Assembly (NCBI RefSeq): GCF_042654365.1
Contig: NZ_JBHSGG010000022.1
Span: forward strand, 1-64,000
Origin: Coralloluteibacterium thermophilum
GTDB taxonomy: Bacteria > Pseudomonadota > Gammaproteobacteria > Xanthomonadales > Xanthomonadaceae
Direction of reading: 5' to 3'
DNA length: 64,000 nt
Shown: one piece after another, positions 38,901-47,405 of the stretch
Layout: each line of letters begins with the position of its first letter
How positions within the stretch are numbered: the stretch's first letter is position 1
Program-made: the position numbers and the translations under genes
Notes under the pieces: model-generated
What the model saw: only the letters and a program-made list of their open reading frames with translations
Databases searched by the model: none
What the model was told of the DNA's origin: nothing

Positions 38901-39512
38901 ATGCCTGCCGACCTGCCGCCCGCCGACGTCCTCGCCACAGCCCACGTCGCCCCCCTGCCCTACGAACTGCGCCTGGCCGAGCGCCCGCGCAGCGCCATCG
39001 ACCTGGTGATCGTCCACTGCACCGAGACCCCCGACCTCGCCAGCGCGCGGCGCTTCGGCGAGGCCGTGCTGTACCCGGGCAGCGGCACGGGCAACAGCGG
39101 GCACTACTACATCGACCGCGACGGCACCCTGCACGTCTACGTGCGCCCGGAGCGCATCGCCCACCACACCCGCGGCTACAACGAGCGCTCGGTCGGCATC
39201 GAGCTGGTCAACAGCGGGCGCTATCCGCACTGGCTGGACTCGCGCCACCAGGACATGGACGAGCCCTACACCGAAGCGCAGATCCGGACCCTGATCGACC
39301 TGCTGGCGGCGCTGCGCCGCGAGCTGCCGGCCCTGAGCGGCATCGCCGGCCATGAGGATCTCGACACCCGCACGGAGCCGGCCAGCGACGACCCCACCCG
39401 ACGCGTCTTCCGCAAGCGCGACCCGGGCCCGCGGTTTCCCTGGCCGCGGGTGCTCGCGGCCAGCGGGCTGCAGCGCCTGCCCGCCGGGATCGACCGCGCC
39501 GACGGGGACTGA
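38901..39512 (+). CDS. N-acetylmuramoyl-L-alanine amidase (Amidase_2)
   Basis: About 203 residues. The Amidase_2 pattern is clear: LVIVHCTET with the first zinc histidine, GNSGHYYIDRDG, IAHHTRGYNERSVGIELVN with the second histidine and glutamate, and GHEDLDT near the end. It resembles AmiD/AmpD-type enzymes that cut the bond between MurNAc and the peptide. No signal peptide is visible from this start. The start choice is uncertain; a GTG 12 codons earlier is also open and neither has a good ribosome-binding site. Confidence 0.82.
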   Translation: MPADLPPADVLATAHVAPLPYELRLAERPRSAIDLVIVHCTETPDLASARRFGEAVLYPGSGTGNSGHYYIDRDGTLHVYVRPERIAHHTRGYNERSVGIELVNSGRYPHWLDSRHQDMDEPYTEAQIRTLIDLLAALRRELPALSGIAGHEDLDTRTEPASDDPTRRVFRKRDPGPRFPWPRVLAASGLQRLPAGIDRADGD

Positions 39513-39554
39513 ACCGCGGCGTCCGTCCCCACCGGGCCGCCGCAGGGCCCCCGG

Positions 39555-39560
39555 TATACT
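39555..39560 (+). promoter_or_regulatory. Possible -10 element for tesB
   Basis: TATACT, close to the sigma-70 -10 consensus, 33 bases before the tesB start in an otherwise very GC-rich gap. No convincing -35 element was found at 16-18 bases upstream. Confidence 0.35.
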
Positions 39561-39592
39561 GGTGGGCCGCATTCCGCCCGTCCCCGCCGTCC

Positions 39593-40474
39593 ATGACCGA
39601 CTCCGTCGTCGCCGAACTGACCGACCTGCTCGCGCTCGAGCGCCTCGAGGACAACCTGTTCCGCGGCCAGAGCCGCGACATCGGCACCAAGTACGTGTTC
39701 GGCGGGCAGGTGCTGGGCCAGGCGCTGGCGGCGGCGCAGCGCACGCTGACCGACACCGCCCGCTGCGTGCACTCGCTGCACGCCTACTTCCTGCGCGCCG
39801 GCGACATCGAGCATCCCATCGTCTACACGGTGGAGCGCACGCGCGACGGCGGCAGCTTCTCGGTGCGGCGCATGACCGCCATCCAGCACGGGCAGCCGAT
39901 CTTCGTCATGACCTGCTCGTTCCAGCAGCCCGAGCCCGGCGCCGAGCACCAGACCTCGATGCCCGAGGTCCCCGCCCCTGAGGACCTGGAGTCCGGCCCC
40001 GGCATTCCCGAGGAACTCATCGCCAGGCTGCCGGCCAAGATCCAGCGCTGGCTGACCAAGGAAGGCCCCTTCGACTTCCGCCACGTCTATCCGCGCGACC
40101 CGCTCAGGCCGCCGAAGCGGCCGCCCTTCCAGCAGGTGTGGTTCCGCCTGACCGAGCGGGTGGACGACAACCCCCTGCTGCACCAGGCCCTGCTGGCCTA
40201 CGCGTCGGATTTCCAGCTGCTCGGCACGGCGACCTTCCCGCACGGCATCAGCTACTACCAGCCGGGCGTGCAGATGGCCTCGCTCGACCACGCGCTGTGG
40301 TTCCACCGCCCCTTCCGCGTCGACGAGTGGCTGCTCTACGCCTGCGACAGCCCCAGCGCCTCGGGCGCGCGCGGGCTGGCGCGCGGGCAGATCTTCGACC
40401 GCAACGGCCGGCTGGTCGCCTCCACCGCCCAGGAAGGGCTGATCCGCGTGATCGACCGCACCGCGAAGGCCTGA
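39593..40474 (+). CDS. tesB: Acyl-CoA thioesterase II
   Basis: 293 residues with two hot-dog domains, standard TesB length. FGGQVLGQALAAAQRT lies in the first domain. The catalytic region YASDFQLL, SLDHALWFHR and QEGLIRV in the second supplies the Asp, Thr/Ser and Gln network known from E. coli TesB. Hydrolyses medium- to long-chain acyl-CoA in the cytoplasm. The next gene (DUF2007) starts 1 base after the stop, so they form an operon. Confidence 0.93.
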   Translation: MTDSVVAELTDLLALERLEDNLFRGQSRDIGTKYVFGGQVLGQALAAAQRTLTDTARCVHSLHAYFLRAGDIEHPIVYTVERTRDGGSFSVRRMTAIQHGQPIFVMTCSFQQPEPGAEHQTSMPEVPAPEDLESGPGIPEELIARLPAKIQRWLTKEGPFDFRHVYPRDPLRPPKRPPFQQVWFRLTERVDDNPLLHQALLAYASDFQLLGTATFPHGISYYQPGVQMASLDHALWFHRPFRVDEWLLYACDSPSASGARGLARGQIFDRNGRLVASTAQEGLIRVIDRTAKA

Positions 40475-40475
40475 A

Positions 40476-40949
40476 ATGCGTCAGATCTTCTCCTCTCTCC
40501 GCCTCGAGAACGTCGAGGGCGTCGCCCGCCTCCTCAACGACAACGGCATCGAGACCTGGATCAGCCAGGGCCGCTCCTACAAGGGCGGCCGCCGCAGCCA
40601 GTTCAGCTACCGGGAGAGCCCCGGCGGCAAGCCGCAGCCGGCGGTCTGGGTGGTGCACACCGGCGACCAGGTCCGCGCCCGCGAGCTGCTGCGCGAGGCG
40701 GGGCTGATCGACACCACGCGCCCCGACAGCTTCCTGCCCAACTCCTTCACGCCGCCGCCGGCGCCGGGCATCGGCGACTCCAACCGCCGCCGCCGCGCCA
40801 TGACCCAGCGCATCAAGATCGCCCTGCTCATCGTGACCGCGGCGATCATCGCCGGCGGCATGTACCAGGTGTTCGGCGGCCAGCAGCCGGAGGAGGCGCC
40901 CGCCGAGGCCGTGGAGACCGGCACCTTCCAGCTGCAGGGCGCCGGCTGA
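40476..40949 (+). CDS. DUF2007 protein with C-terminal membrane anchor
   Basis: 157 residues. The N-terminal 80 residues fit DUF2007 (putative signal transducing protein): LENVEGVARLLNDNGIETWIS and AVWVVHTGDQVRARELLREAGL. A basic RRRR stretch then leads into one membrane helix (about 114-132), with a short acidic tail outside. Encoded immediately after tesB. The function is not established; the domain resembles regulatory ACT-like folds. Confidence 0.75.
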   Translation: MRQIFSSLRLENVEGVARLLNDNGIETWISQGRSYKGGRRSQFSYRESPGGKPQPAVWVVHTGDQVRARELLREAGLIDTTRPDSFLPNSFTPPPAPGIGDSNRRRRAMTQRIKIALLIVTAAIIAGGMYQVFGGQQPEEAPAEAVETGTFQLQGAG

Positions 40950-40977
40950 CGCGCACCGCGCACGCAGGGAGGCACCG

Positions 40978-41700
40978 ATGTCGCTGTCCGGGCCGATGCG
41001 GCTCTACCTGACCGGGACGCATCCCTGCGGCTACTTCGACGACCGGGAGGCGCGCGACCTGGTGCTGGACCCCGCCGACCCGCGCCTGCCGCGGGCCTAT
41101 CCGTCCGCGCTCGCCCAGGGCTATCGCCGCTCCGGCGCCCACGTGTACCGGCCGCACTGCCGGCAGTGCCGCGCCTGCGTGCCGGTCCGGGTGCCCGTGG
41201 CCGCCTTCGCGCCCGACCGCGCACAGCGTCGCTGCCTGGCGCGCAATGCGGACATCGCGATGACCGACTGCGCCCCCGGCCATACCGGGGAGCGCTTCGC
41301 CCTCTACGAACGCTACCTCGCCGCGCGCCACGCCGGCGGCGGCATGGACGCACCGGCGCCGGAGGATTTCGACGGCTTCCTCGCGGGCACATGGAGCCCG
41401 ACCCGCTTCTACGAGTTCCGGCTGGACGGGCGACTGGTCGCGGTCGCGGTCACCGACGTGGCCCGGGACGCGCTGTCGGCGGTGTACACCTTCTTCGAGC
41501 CGACCCTGGCCGCGCGCGGCCTCGGCACCCTGGCGATCCTGCGCCAGATCCTGCATGCCCGCGGGACCGGCCGCGGCCACCTCTACCTGGGCTTCTGGAT
41601 CGCCGGCCACCCGAAGATGGACTACAAGCGCCGCTACCGGCCGCTGGAGGCGCTCATCGACGGCACGTGGCGGGCGCTCGATCCCGGCAAGGAAGGCTGA
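40978..41700 (+). CDS. bpt: Bacterial leucyl/arginyl-type tRNA-protein transferase
   Basis: 240 residues, full length for Bpt/ATE. The N-terminal block with YLTGTHPCGYF and the CRQCRACVPVRV cluster is the ATE_N cysteine signature, and the C-terminal block has VYTFFEP, RGLGTLAILRQI and HLYLGFWIAGHPKMDYKRRYRPLE. It transfers an amino acid from tRNA to N-terminal residues of proteins to mark them for ClpS/ClpAP degradation (N-degron pathway). The start is preceded by GGGAGGC. A REP-like palindrome follows. Confidence 0.92.
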   Translation: MSLSGPMRLYLTGTHPCGYFDDREARDLVLDPADPRLPRAYPSALAQGYRRSGAHVYRPHCRQCRACVPVRVPVAAFAPDRAQRRCLARNADIAMTDCAPGHTGERFALYERYLAARHAGGGMDAPAPEDFDGFLAGTWSPTRFYEFRLDGRLVAVAVTDVARDALSAVYTFFEPTLAARGLGTLAILRQILHARGTGRGHLYLGFWIAGHPKMDYKRRYRPLEALIDGTWRALDPGKEG

Positions 41701-41745
41701 AGCGCATCGAGGCGCGTGCCACGACTGGATGAGGCACGTAGTGGT

Positions 41746-41823
41746 GTGGGAGCGGCTTCAGCCGCGACCGACGAGGCGGATCGTGCCGGAATGGACCGGC
41801 CGCGGCCGAAGCCGCTCCTGCCG
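41746..41823. repeat. REP-like palindrome, imperfect
   Basis: Arms containing GGGAGCGGCTTCAGCCGCG (41746-41768) and CCGCGGCCGAAGCCGCTCC (41799-41823) with a 30-bp loop. It is the same repeat type as at 9997-10067 but with mismatches. It lies between bpt and the convergent purT and may also work as a bidirectional transcript end. Confidence 0.85.
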
Positions 41824-41866
41824 GAAGCCGCCCCATCCGGGGGCCGCTCCCGGCCCCGGCGACCGC

Positions 41867-43072
41867 TCAGCGCAGGGCGATGTCGATGGCGGCGGCCGCC
41901 TCGCGCGCGCGGGCGCGGGCGGTGTCGATGTCGTCGGCGCGGGCCAGGGCGACACCGACGCGCCTGCGGCCCTCCACGCGCGGCTTGCCGAACAGGCGCA
42001 GCGCCGTGTCCGGCGCCGACAGCGCCCGCTCCAGCCCGCCGAACACAGGCACGCCCTGTCCTTCGGCCAGCAGCGCGCAGGAGGCCGAGGGCCCCTGCTG
42101 GCGGACGACCGGCACCGGCAGGCCGAGGATGGCGCGGGCGTGCAGGGCGAACTCGGAGAGTTCCTGCGAGACCAGGGTCACCAGGCCGGTGTCGTGCGGG
42201 CGCGGGGAGACCTCGGAGAACCACACCGCATCGCCCTTCACGAACAGCTCGACACCGAACAGCCCCCAGCCGCCGAGGGCCTCGGTGACGGCGCGCGCGA
42301 TCGCCTCCGAAGCCGCCAGCGCCGCGTCGCTCATGGGCTGCGGCTGCCAGCTCTCGCGGTAGTCGCCGTCGACCTGGGTGTGGCCGATCGGCGCGCAGAA
42401 CGCGGTGCCGTCGCGGTGGCGCACGGTCAGCAGGGTGATCTCGTAGTCGAAGTCGATGAAGCCCTCGACGATCACCCGACCCCGCCCCGCGCGGCCGCCG
42501 GTCTGCGCGTAGTCCCAGGCGGCGTCGATGTCGGCCTCGCTGCGCAGCGTGCTCTGGCCCTTGCCGGAGGAGCTCATCACCGGCTTGGCCACGCAGGGCA
42601 GGCCGATCTCGCGCACCGCGGCGCGGAAGTCCTCCAGGCTGTCGACGAAGCGATAGGGCGAGGTCGGCAGCCCGAGCGTCTCCGCGGCGAGGCGGCGGAT
42701 GCCCTCGCGGTCCATGGTGAGCCGGGCCGCGCGCGCGGTCGGGATCACCCGCAGGCCCTCGTCGCGTTCGAGCTCCACCAGGGTCTCGGTGTGCAGGGCC
42801 TCGATCTCCGGGACCACCAGGTCCGGCATCTCCTCGGCGATCAGCGCGCGCAGCGCCTCGGGATCGAGCATGTCGAGCACGTGGCTGCGGTGCGCCACCT
42901 GCATGGCCGGCGCGTCCGCGTAGCGGTCGGCGGCGATCACCTCCACGCCCAGCCGCTGCAGCTCGATGGCGACCTCCTTGCCCAGCTCGCCCGACCCCAG
43001 CAGCAGGACGCGGGTGGCATCGGCGGTGAGCGGGGTGCCGAGACTGACGGACGGGGACGGGCTGGACGACAC
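41867..43072 (-). CDS. purT: Formate-dependent GAR transformylase 2
   Basis: 401 residues. The start is a GTG with an AGGAG ribosome-binding site 6 bases upstream; the longer ORF lacks one. ATP-grasp enzyme: RVLLLGSGELGKEVAIELQ, MVxHRSHVLDMLD-like, LTMDREGIRRLAAETLGLPTSPY, VAKPVMSSSGKGQS and SEVSPRPHDTG. It converts glycinamide ribonucleotide, formate and ATP to formyl-GAR in purine synthesis. Convergent with bpt across the REP palindrome. Confidence 0.95.
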   Translation of the reverse strand: MSSSPSPSVSLGTPLTADATRVLLLGSGELGKEVAIELQRLGVEVIAADRYADAPAMQVAHRSHVLDMLDPEALRALIAEEMPDLVVPEIEALHTETLVELERDEGLRVIPTARAARLTMDREGIRRLAAETLGLPTSPYRFVDSLEDFRAAVREIGLPCVAKPVMSSSGKGQSTLRSEADIDAAWDYAQTGGRAGRGRVIVEGFIDFDYEITLLTVRHRDGTAFCAPIGHTQVDGDYRESWQPQPMSDAALAASEAIARAVTEALGGWGLFGVELFVKGDAVWFSEVSPRPHDTGLVTLVSQELSEFALHARAILGLPVPVVRQQGPSASCALLAEGQGVPVFGGLERALSAPDTALRLFGKPRVEGRRRVGVALARADDIDTARARAREAAAAIDIALR

Positions 43073-43267
43073 GGCGACTCCTGATCGATGCGGATGCGCG
43101 AGTGTACGCGGCGCCTTCACGCCTGCCAGCCCGATGGGGCACTTGCGGGGGAGATATCAATTGGATATCAATCATCCGGGGGCGGTGATCGAACTCCCCG
43201 CCGCACGCCGGTCCTGCCCCTCCCGTCCGCCCCTCCCGGCCCCGTCCACCCACGAAGGTCCATCGCC

Positions 43268-44131
43268 ATGAAAGAGGCTCCCATCCGTTCGGTTTCCGGC
43301 ATTCCCGTCCTCGTGTGCATCCTCGGCGCCATCGCGCTCGCCGTCTGGCTGCTGGTGGCCGCCCTGCAGCGCGGCGACGGGCTCGGCATCGGCATCGCCG
43401 TGCTCGCCATCCTCCTGCTGCTGGTCGCCTGCGGCGGCTTCTACATGGTCGAGCCCAACCAGGCTGCCGTGCAGAGCCTGTTCGGCAAGTACGTGGGCAC
43501 GGTCAAGGACCAGGGCCTGCGCTGGAACAACCCCTTCTACTCGCAGCGCAAGGTGTCGCTGCGCGTGCGCAACTTCGAGAGCGGCCGGCTCAAGGTCAAC
43601 GAGCTGGACGGCAGCCCGATCGAGATCGCCGCGGTGATCGTGTGGCAGGTGGTGGACTCGGCCGAGGCGGTCTACAACGTCGACGACTACGAGAGCTTCG
43701 TGCACATCCAGTCCGAGGCCGCCCTGCGCGCCATGGCCTCGAGCTATCCCTACGACCAGCACGAGGACGGGCAGATCTCGCTGCGCAGCCACCCGGCCGA
43801 GGTCTCCCTCCACCTGCAGGAGCAGATCCAGGAGCGCCTGGCCAAGGCCGGCGTGGACGTGATCGAGGCGCGCATCAGCCACCTCGCCTACGCGCAGGAG
43901 ATCGCCCAGGCCATGCTCCAGCGCCAGCAGGCCAATGCCGTGGTCGCCGCGCGCACGCGCATCGTGTTCGGCGCGGTCAGCATGGTGCAGATGGCGCTCG
44001 AGGAGCTGCAGAAGTCGGGGGCCGTGGAGCTCGACGAGGAGCGGCGCGCCGCCATGGTCAGCAACCTGCTGGTGGTGCTCTGCTCCGACCGCGCGCCGCA
44101 GCCGGTGGTCAACACGGGCTCGCTGTACTGA
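43268..44131 (+). CDS. SPFH/band-7 membrane protein
   Basis: 287 residues. Two N-terminal membrane segments (about 10-32 and 38-57), then an SPFH domain: FYMVEPNQAAVQSLFGKYVGTV, NNPFYSQRKVSLRVRNFES and IAAVIVWQVVDSAEAVYNV. The C-terminal helical region (about 190-260) should form the oligomerising coiled coil. Similar to stomatin/prohibitin-type scaffold proteins of membrane microdomains. First gene of a compact trio with an Arc-type repressor (25 bases downstream) and a DUF4177 protein. Confidence 0.88.
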   Translation: MKEAPIRSVSGIPVLVCILGAIALAVWLLVAALQRGDGLGIGIAVLAILLLLVACGGFYMVEPNQAAVQSLFGKYVGTVKDQGLRWNNPFYSQRKVSLRVRNFESGRLKVNELDGSPIEIAAVIVWQVVDSAEAVYNVDDYESFVHIQSEAALRAMASSYPYDQHEDGQISLRSHPAEVSLHLQEQIQERLAKAGVDVIEARISHLAYAQEIAQAMLQRQQANAVVAARTRIVFGAVSMVQMALEELQKSGAVELDEERRAAMVSNLLVVLCSDRAPQPVVNTGSLY

Positions 44132-44156
44132 TGGACGACGCAGGGGCGGTACCGCG

Positions 44157-44348
44157 ATGAGCGCGAAGAAGGCCTATCCGCTGCGCATCAACGCCGAGGT
44201 GCTGGCGGCGATGCAGCGCTGGGCCGACGATGAGCTGCGCTCGGTCAACGCGCAGATCGAATACGTGCTGCGCGACGCCCTGCGCCGCGACGGGCGGCTG
44301 AAGCCGCCACCGCATTCCGACGACCAAAGAGGGGAGGACCACGCATGA
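44157..44348 (+). CDS. Arc-family ribbon-helix-helix protein
   Basis: 63 residues. AYPLRINAEVLAAMQRWADD followed by LRSVNAQIEYVLRDALRR is the ribbon-helix-helix pattern of Arc-type DNA-binding domains: a short strand with alternating residues, then two helices with an NAQIE turn. Arc-like partners of SPFH genes are common in bacteria. Its stop overlaps the start of the next gene (ATGA). Possibly a dimeric regulator; the operator is unknown. Confidence 0.75.
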   Translation: MSAKKAYPLRINAEVLAAMQRWADDELRSVNAQIEYVLRDALRRDGRLKPPPHSDDQRGEDHA

Positions 44349-44521
44349 ACGACCGTTGGGAGTACAAGGTGCTCGCGCCCAGGAACCGCTGGGGCATGGG
44401 CGAGACCAAGCCGGACAGGCTCGCCGAGCTGCTCAACCGCGAGGGCGCCCAAGGCTGGGAACTGGTGTCCTCGGTGTGGATGGGCGCGGCGCTGAAGTTC
44501 TTCCTAAAGCGTCGGCGCTGA
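44345..44521 (+). CDS. Small DUF4177-like protein
   Basis: 58 residues, coupled to the Arc-type gene by an ATGA overlap. The sequence WEYKVLAP near the start and LAELLNREGAQGWELVS in the middle match the DUF4177 pattern (YEYKV ... LNxxGxxGWELV). Very basic C-terminus (FLKRRR). The function is unknown. Third gene of the SPFH trio. Confidence 0.75.
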   Translation: MNDRWEYKVLAPRNRWGMGETKPDRLAELLNREGAQGWELVSSVWMGAALKFFLKRRR

Positions 44522-44532
44522 GGGGGACGACG

Positions 44533-45915
44533 ATGCGCCGCACGCTGCTGTTCTCGATCGCCGCCCTCGTCTGCCTGCTGATCGGCGCGGGGTTCTGGTT
44601 CGGTCTGCGCAGCCTGACGACGGCGGCCACGCCGGCCGAGCTGGATCCGGACACCGCCGCGGTCGCCCGCACCTTCGTCGACCACCTCGACGCCGGCCGC
44701 TGGGACGACGCGCACGCCATGCTCGCGCCGGCCGTCGCGTCCGCCCTGACCGCGAGCAGGCTGGCGGAGGTGTGGGACACCCTTCCGGAGCGCCTCGGCG
44801 CGCCCGGCGCGCGCGGTCCCTGGCGCGGCGAACGGATCGGCAGCCGCCTCGTCACCACGGCGACCCAGGACTTCGCGATGACGCCCATCGACATCCGCGT
44901 CGCGGTGGACGCGGACGGCCACATCGACGGCTTCCGCGTCGTTCCGGCCGCCGTGCGCGTGGACGCCGGAACCCTCGCCCCGGCGCCGGCGGGCGCGGTC
45001 GAGCATGCGGTGTCGCTCGGCGCACACGCCCTGCCCGGCACCCTCCTCCTGCCGGCCGGCGAGGCGCCCTTTCCTGCCGTCGTCCTGGTGCACGGCTCCG
45101 GGCCGCAGGATCGCGACGGAACCGTCGGACCCAACCGTCCGCTGCGCGACATCGCCCACGGGCTCGCGGAGCGCGGCATCGCCAGCCTGCGCTACGACAA
45201 GCGCAGTCGCAGCGCGCCGGACGCCTTCGGCGGCAGCTTCACGGTGGACGACGAGGTCGTGGACGACGCGCTGGCGGCCGTCGCCCTGCTGCGCGCGCAC
45301 GAGGCCATCGACCCGGCGCGCGTGTTCGTGCTCGGCCACAGCCTCGGCGCGCAGATGGCGCCGCGCATCGGCGCGCGGGCGCCGGAGGTCGCCGGCCTGA
45401 TCCTGGCCGCGGCGCCGGCACGGCCGCTGCAGGACGTGTACGTCGCGCAGATCGCCCTGCTCGCCGGCCTCGACGGCGAGACCAGCGCCGAGGAACAGGC
45501 CGCCATCGACGACGCGCGCGCCAGGGCGGCCGCGGTGGCCGACCTGACCGCGGACAGCCCCGCCGGCGAGAACCTCCTCGGGCTGCCCGGCGCGTACTGG
45601 GTCGACCTGCGCGACTACGATCCCGTGGAGACCGCGCGCGGCCTCCCGCAGCCGCTGCTGGTCCTGCAGGGCGGCCGCGACTACCAGGTCACCCCCGACG
45701 ACGACTACGCGCGCTGGCAGGCGGCCTTCGGCGACGACCCGCGCGCGACCCTGCGCCTCCATCCGGCGCTCAACCACCTGCTCATCGCCGGCGAGGGCCC
45801 GCCCGGCCCTGCCGAGTACGCGCAGGCCGGCACCGTGGATGGGGCTCTCCTGGACGACGTTGCGGCATGGATCGGGGACGTGAGGGTGTCGGGGAGCGAG
45901 CGATCCGGGGAGTGA
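44533..45915 (+). CDS. Secreted alpha/beta hydrolase with DUF3887-like N-terminal domain
   Basis: 460 residues. An N-terminal hydrophobic segment (about 5-27) is a signal or anchor. A DUF3887-like domain follows (about 45-150: VARTFVDHLDAGRWDDAHAML ... VTTATQDFAMTPIDIRVAVD), then a serine hydrolase: VLVHGSGPQDRDGT, the elbow GHSLGAQ, VLQGGRDYQV (Asp) and NHLLIAG (His). The GAGGGGG ribosome-binding site starts right after the preceding stop. The final residues (SGSERSGE) are encoded by GA-rich degenerate heptad DNA, so the natural C-terminus may have been altered by repeat growth. Confidence 0.8.
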   Translation: MRRTLLFSIAALVCLLIGAGFWFGLRSLTTAATPAELDPDTAAVARTFVDHLDAGRWDDAHAMLAPAVASALTASRLAEVWDTLPERLGAPGARGPWRGERIGSRLVTTATQDFAMTPIDIRVAVDADGHIDGFRVVPAAVRVDAGTLAPAPAGAVEHAVSLGAHALPGTLLLPAGEAPFPAVVLVHGSGPQDRDGTVGPNRPLRDIAHGLAERGIASLRYDKRSRSAPDAFGGSFTVDDEVVDDALAAVALLRAHEAIDPARVFVLGHSLGAQMAPRIGARAPEVAGLILAAAPARPLQDVYVAQIALLAGLDGETSAEEQAAIDDARARAAAVADLTADSPAGENLLGLPGAYWVDLRDYDPVETARGLPQPLLVLQGGRDYQVTPDDDYARWQAAFGDDPRATLRLHPALNHLLIAGEGPPGPAEYAQAGTVDGALLDDVAAWIGDVRVSGSERSGE

Positions 45916-46020
45916 GCGAAGAACAACGAGCGAATCGGGTCGAGGAACGGACGGCTCCCATTCCCGATTCCGAGTCCCTGTTGCCCATTCCCCGTTCCCG
46001 CTCCTCCCCCCTGCTACCCT
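45890..46020. repeat. Degenerate heptad repeats
   Basis: GA-rich heptads (GGAGTGA, GCGAAGA, ACGAGCG) run from inside the 3' end of the upstream hydrolase gene to about 45945. C/T-rich ATTCCCG-type heptads run from about 45958 to 46010 on the plus strand. The next gene starts within 20 bases of the end of the run. Confidence 0.65.
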
Positions 46021-46027
46021 TCCGCCG

Positions 46028-46840
46028 ATGCGCAGCGCCCCGCGGTTCCTCGTCAACACCCCCGACATCGAGCTCTGGCCGGCGGGCCTGCTGCGTGCGC
46101 GCGGCAACCGCGACGCACGCCTGCTCGCGGGCGCGGACTGGCTGCTCCGGCGCAAGGTCGACGGGCGCTATCTCGCCGCGGCACGGCCCGACGGCGTGGT
46201 GCCGCTGCTGCCGCACTGGCTGCGCGGAGCGGGCGCCGAGGCGGCGCTCGATGCGCTGGATCTCCTGCACGCCGGCGGCACGCCGTCGGACGCCCCGCTC
46301 ACGCTCGACCGGCTGCACGCCCACCTCGATGCGCTCGCGCTCGACGCCGGCGCCTATGCCGCGCGCACGGGCCTGGCGGAAGTGCCCGAGCCGGGCCGCC
46401 TCGCCTACGCGGGACGCGACCGCTTCCGGCGACCGCTGTGGCTGCTCGCACCCGCGGCACGCGCCTGGCGCCGCCTGCGCGAGGCGGCGCTGCGCGACGG
46501 CGTGGTGCTGCAGGCCATCTCGGGCTACCGCAGCCACGCCTACCAGCTCGGCATCGTGCAGCGGAAGCGCGCGCGCGGACTGTCGATGGACGCGATCCTC
46601 GCGGTCAACGCCGCACCGGGCTACAGCGAGCACCACAGCGGCCGCGCGCTGGACATCGGCACGCCCGGCGAGCCGCCGGCCGAGGAGAGCTTCGAGGCCA
46701 CGCCCGCCTTCGCATGGCTGCAGGCGAACGCGGGGCGCATCGGCTTCCGCCTGAGCTACCCGCGGGACAACCCGCACGGCATCGTCTACGAGCCGTGGCA
46801 CTGGTGCTGGGCGCAGGGAGGCGCCGACCCGGCGAAGTGA
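46028..46840 (+). CDS. VanY-type D-alanyl-D-alanine carboxypeptidase
   Basis: 270 residues. The C-terminal VanY domain has SGYRSHAYQ (near 160), PGYSEHHSGRALDIG with zinc-ligand His and Asp (near 199-213), and YEPWHW with the catalytic Glu and the last zinc His. The N-terminal half (1-140) is helical and unassigned. No signal peptide is seen, which is unusual for an enzyme acting on peptidoglycan; it may be cytoplasmic or recognised by a route not visible here. Confidence 0.85.
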   Translation: MRSAPRFLVNTPDIELWPAGLLRARGNRDARLLAGADWLLRRKVDGRYLAAARPDGVVPLLPHWLRGAGAEAALDALDLLHAGGTPSDAPLTLDRLHAHLDALALDAGAYAARTGLAEVPEPGRLAYAGRDRFRRPLWLLAPAARAWRRLREAALRDGVVLQAISGYRSHAYQLGIVQRKRARGLSMDAILAVNAAPGYSEHHSGRALDIGTPGEPPAEESFEATPAFAWLQANAGRIGFRLSYPRDNPHGIVYEPWHWCWAQGGADPAK

Positions 46841-46918
46841 GGCGCCGGGAGGTCCTCGACGTCTTCCTGGCGGTACGAGGTCGCGCTGCGTGCGGTGGCC
46901 TCCCCCGCACGCGCTCCC

Positions 46919-47296
46919 CTACTCCTTCGCCGCCGACGCGGCGACCGCCCACAGCAGCCAGCCGACCATCAGGGCGCTGCCGCCGGTGGGCGCAAGACGG
47001 GTCCCGGTCCCGAGCAGCACCGAGGCCGCCAGGGTGCCCGCGAAGAGCAGGACCCCCAGCAGCACCACGCACAGCGCGAGCCGCCCCAGCGGGCGGCGCG
47101 CATGCGGCGCCAGCGCGGCCAGCGCCAGCCCATGACCGAAGGCGAACAGGGCGGCCGTACCGAGCCGCTGCTGGGCCAGGCCATCGACGCCGTGCGAGGC
47201 GTAGGCGGCGAGGCCGACGGCGAGCGCGCACAGCACCGCACCGGCGGCGGCCAGCGCCCGCTGCGGAAGGGCCGGGCTTCCGTGGGATCCGGACAT
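46919..47296 (-). CDS. DUF423 membrane protein
   Basis: 125 residues with four hydrophobic segments. AAYASHGVDGLAQQRLGTAALFAFGHGLAL is split here to AAYASHG and ALFAFGHGLAL, both conserved in the YgdD/DUF423 family, with GTRLAPTGGSALMVGWLLWA at the end. The ribosome-binding site GGAGGAA is very strong. Inner-membrane protein; function unknown. Confidence 0.85.
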   Translation of the reverse strand: MSGSHGSPALPQRALAAAGAVLCALAVGLAAYASHGVDGLAQQRLGTAALFAFGHGLALAALAPHARRPLGRLALCVVLLGVLLFAGTLAASVLLGTGTRLAPTGGSALMVGWLLWAVAASAAKE

Positions 47297-47346
47297 GCGT
47301 TCCTCCAGACGATCGCGAAGCCGCGGCGCGGCTTCCTGAAACGAGA

Positions 47347-47373
47347 AGGCCCCGGACCGTCGGTCCGGGGCCT
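47347..47373 (-). terminator. Terminator of the SRPBCC gene
   Basis: A perfect 13-bp stem (AGGCCCCGGACCG and complement, 1-base loop centre) about 33 bases after the SRPBCC gene stop on the minus strand, followed by TCTCGTTT on that strand. This is the clearest intrinsic-type terminator in the window, although the T-tract is short. Confidence 0.75.
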
Positions 47374-47405
47374 CGTTGGATCGGGCGTCCAGCCTGCGGC
47401 TGCCG

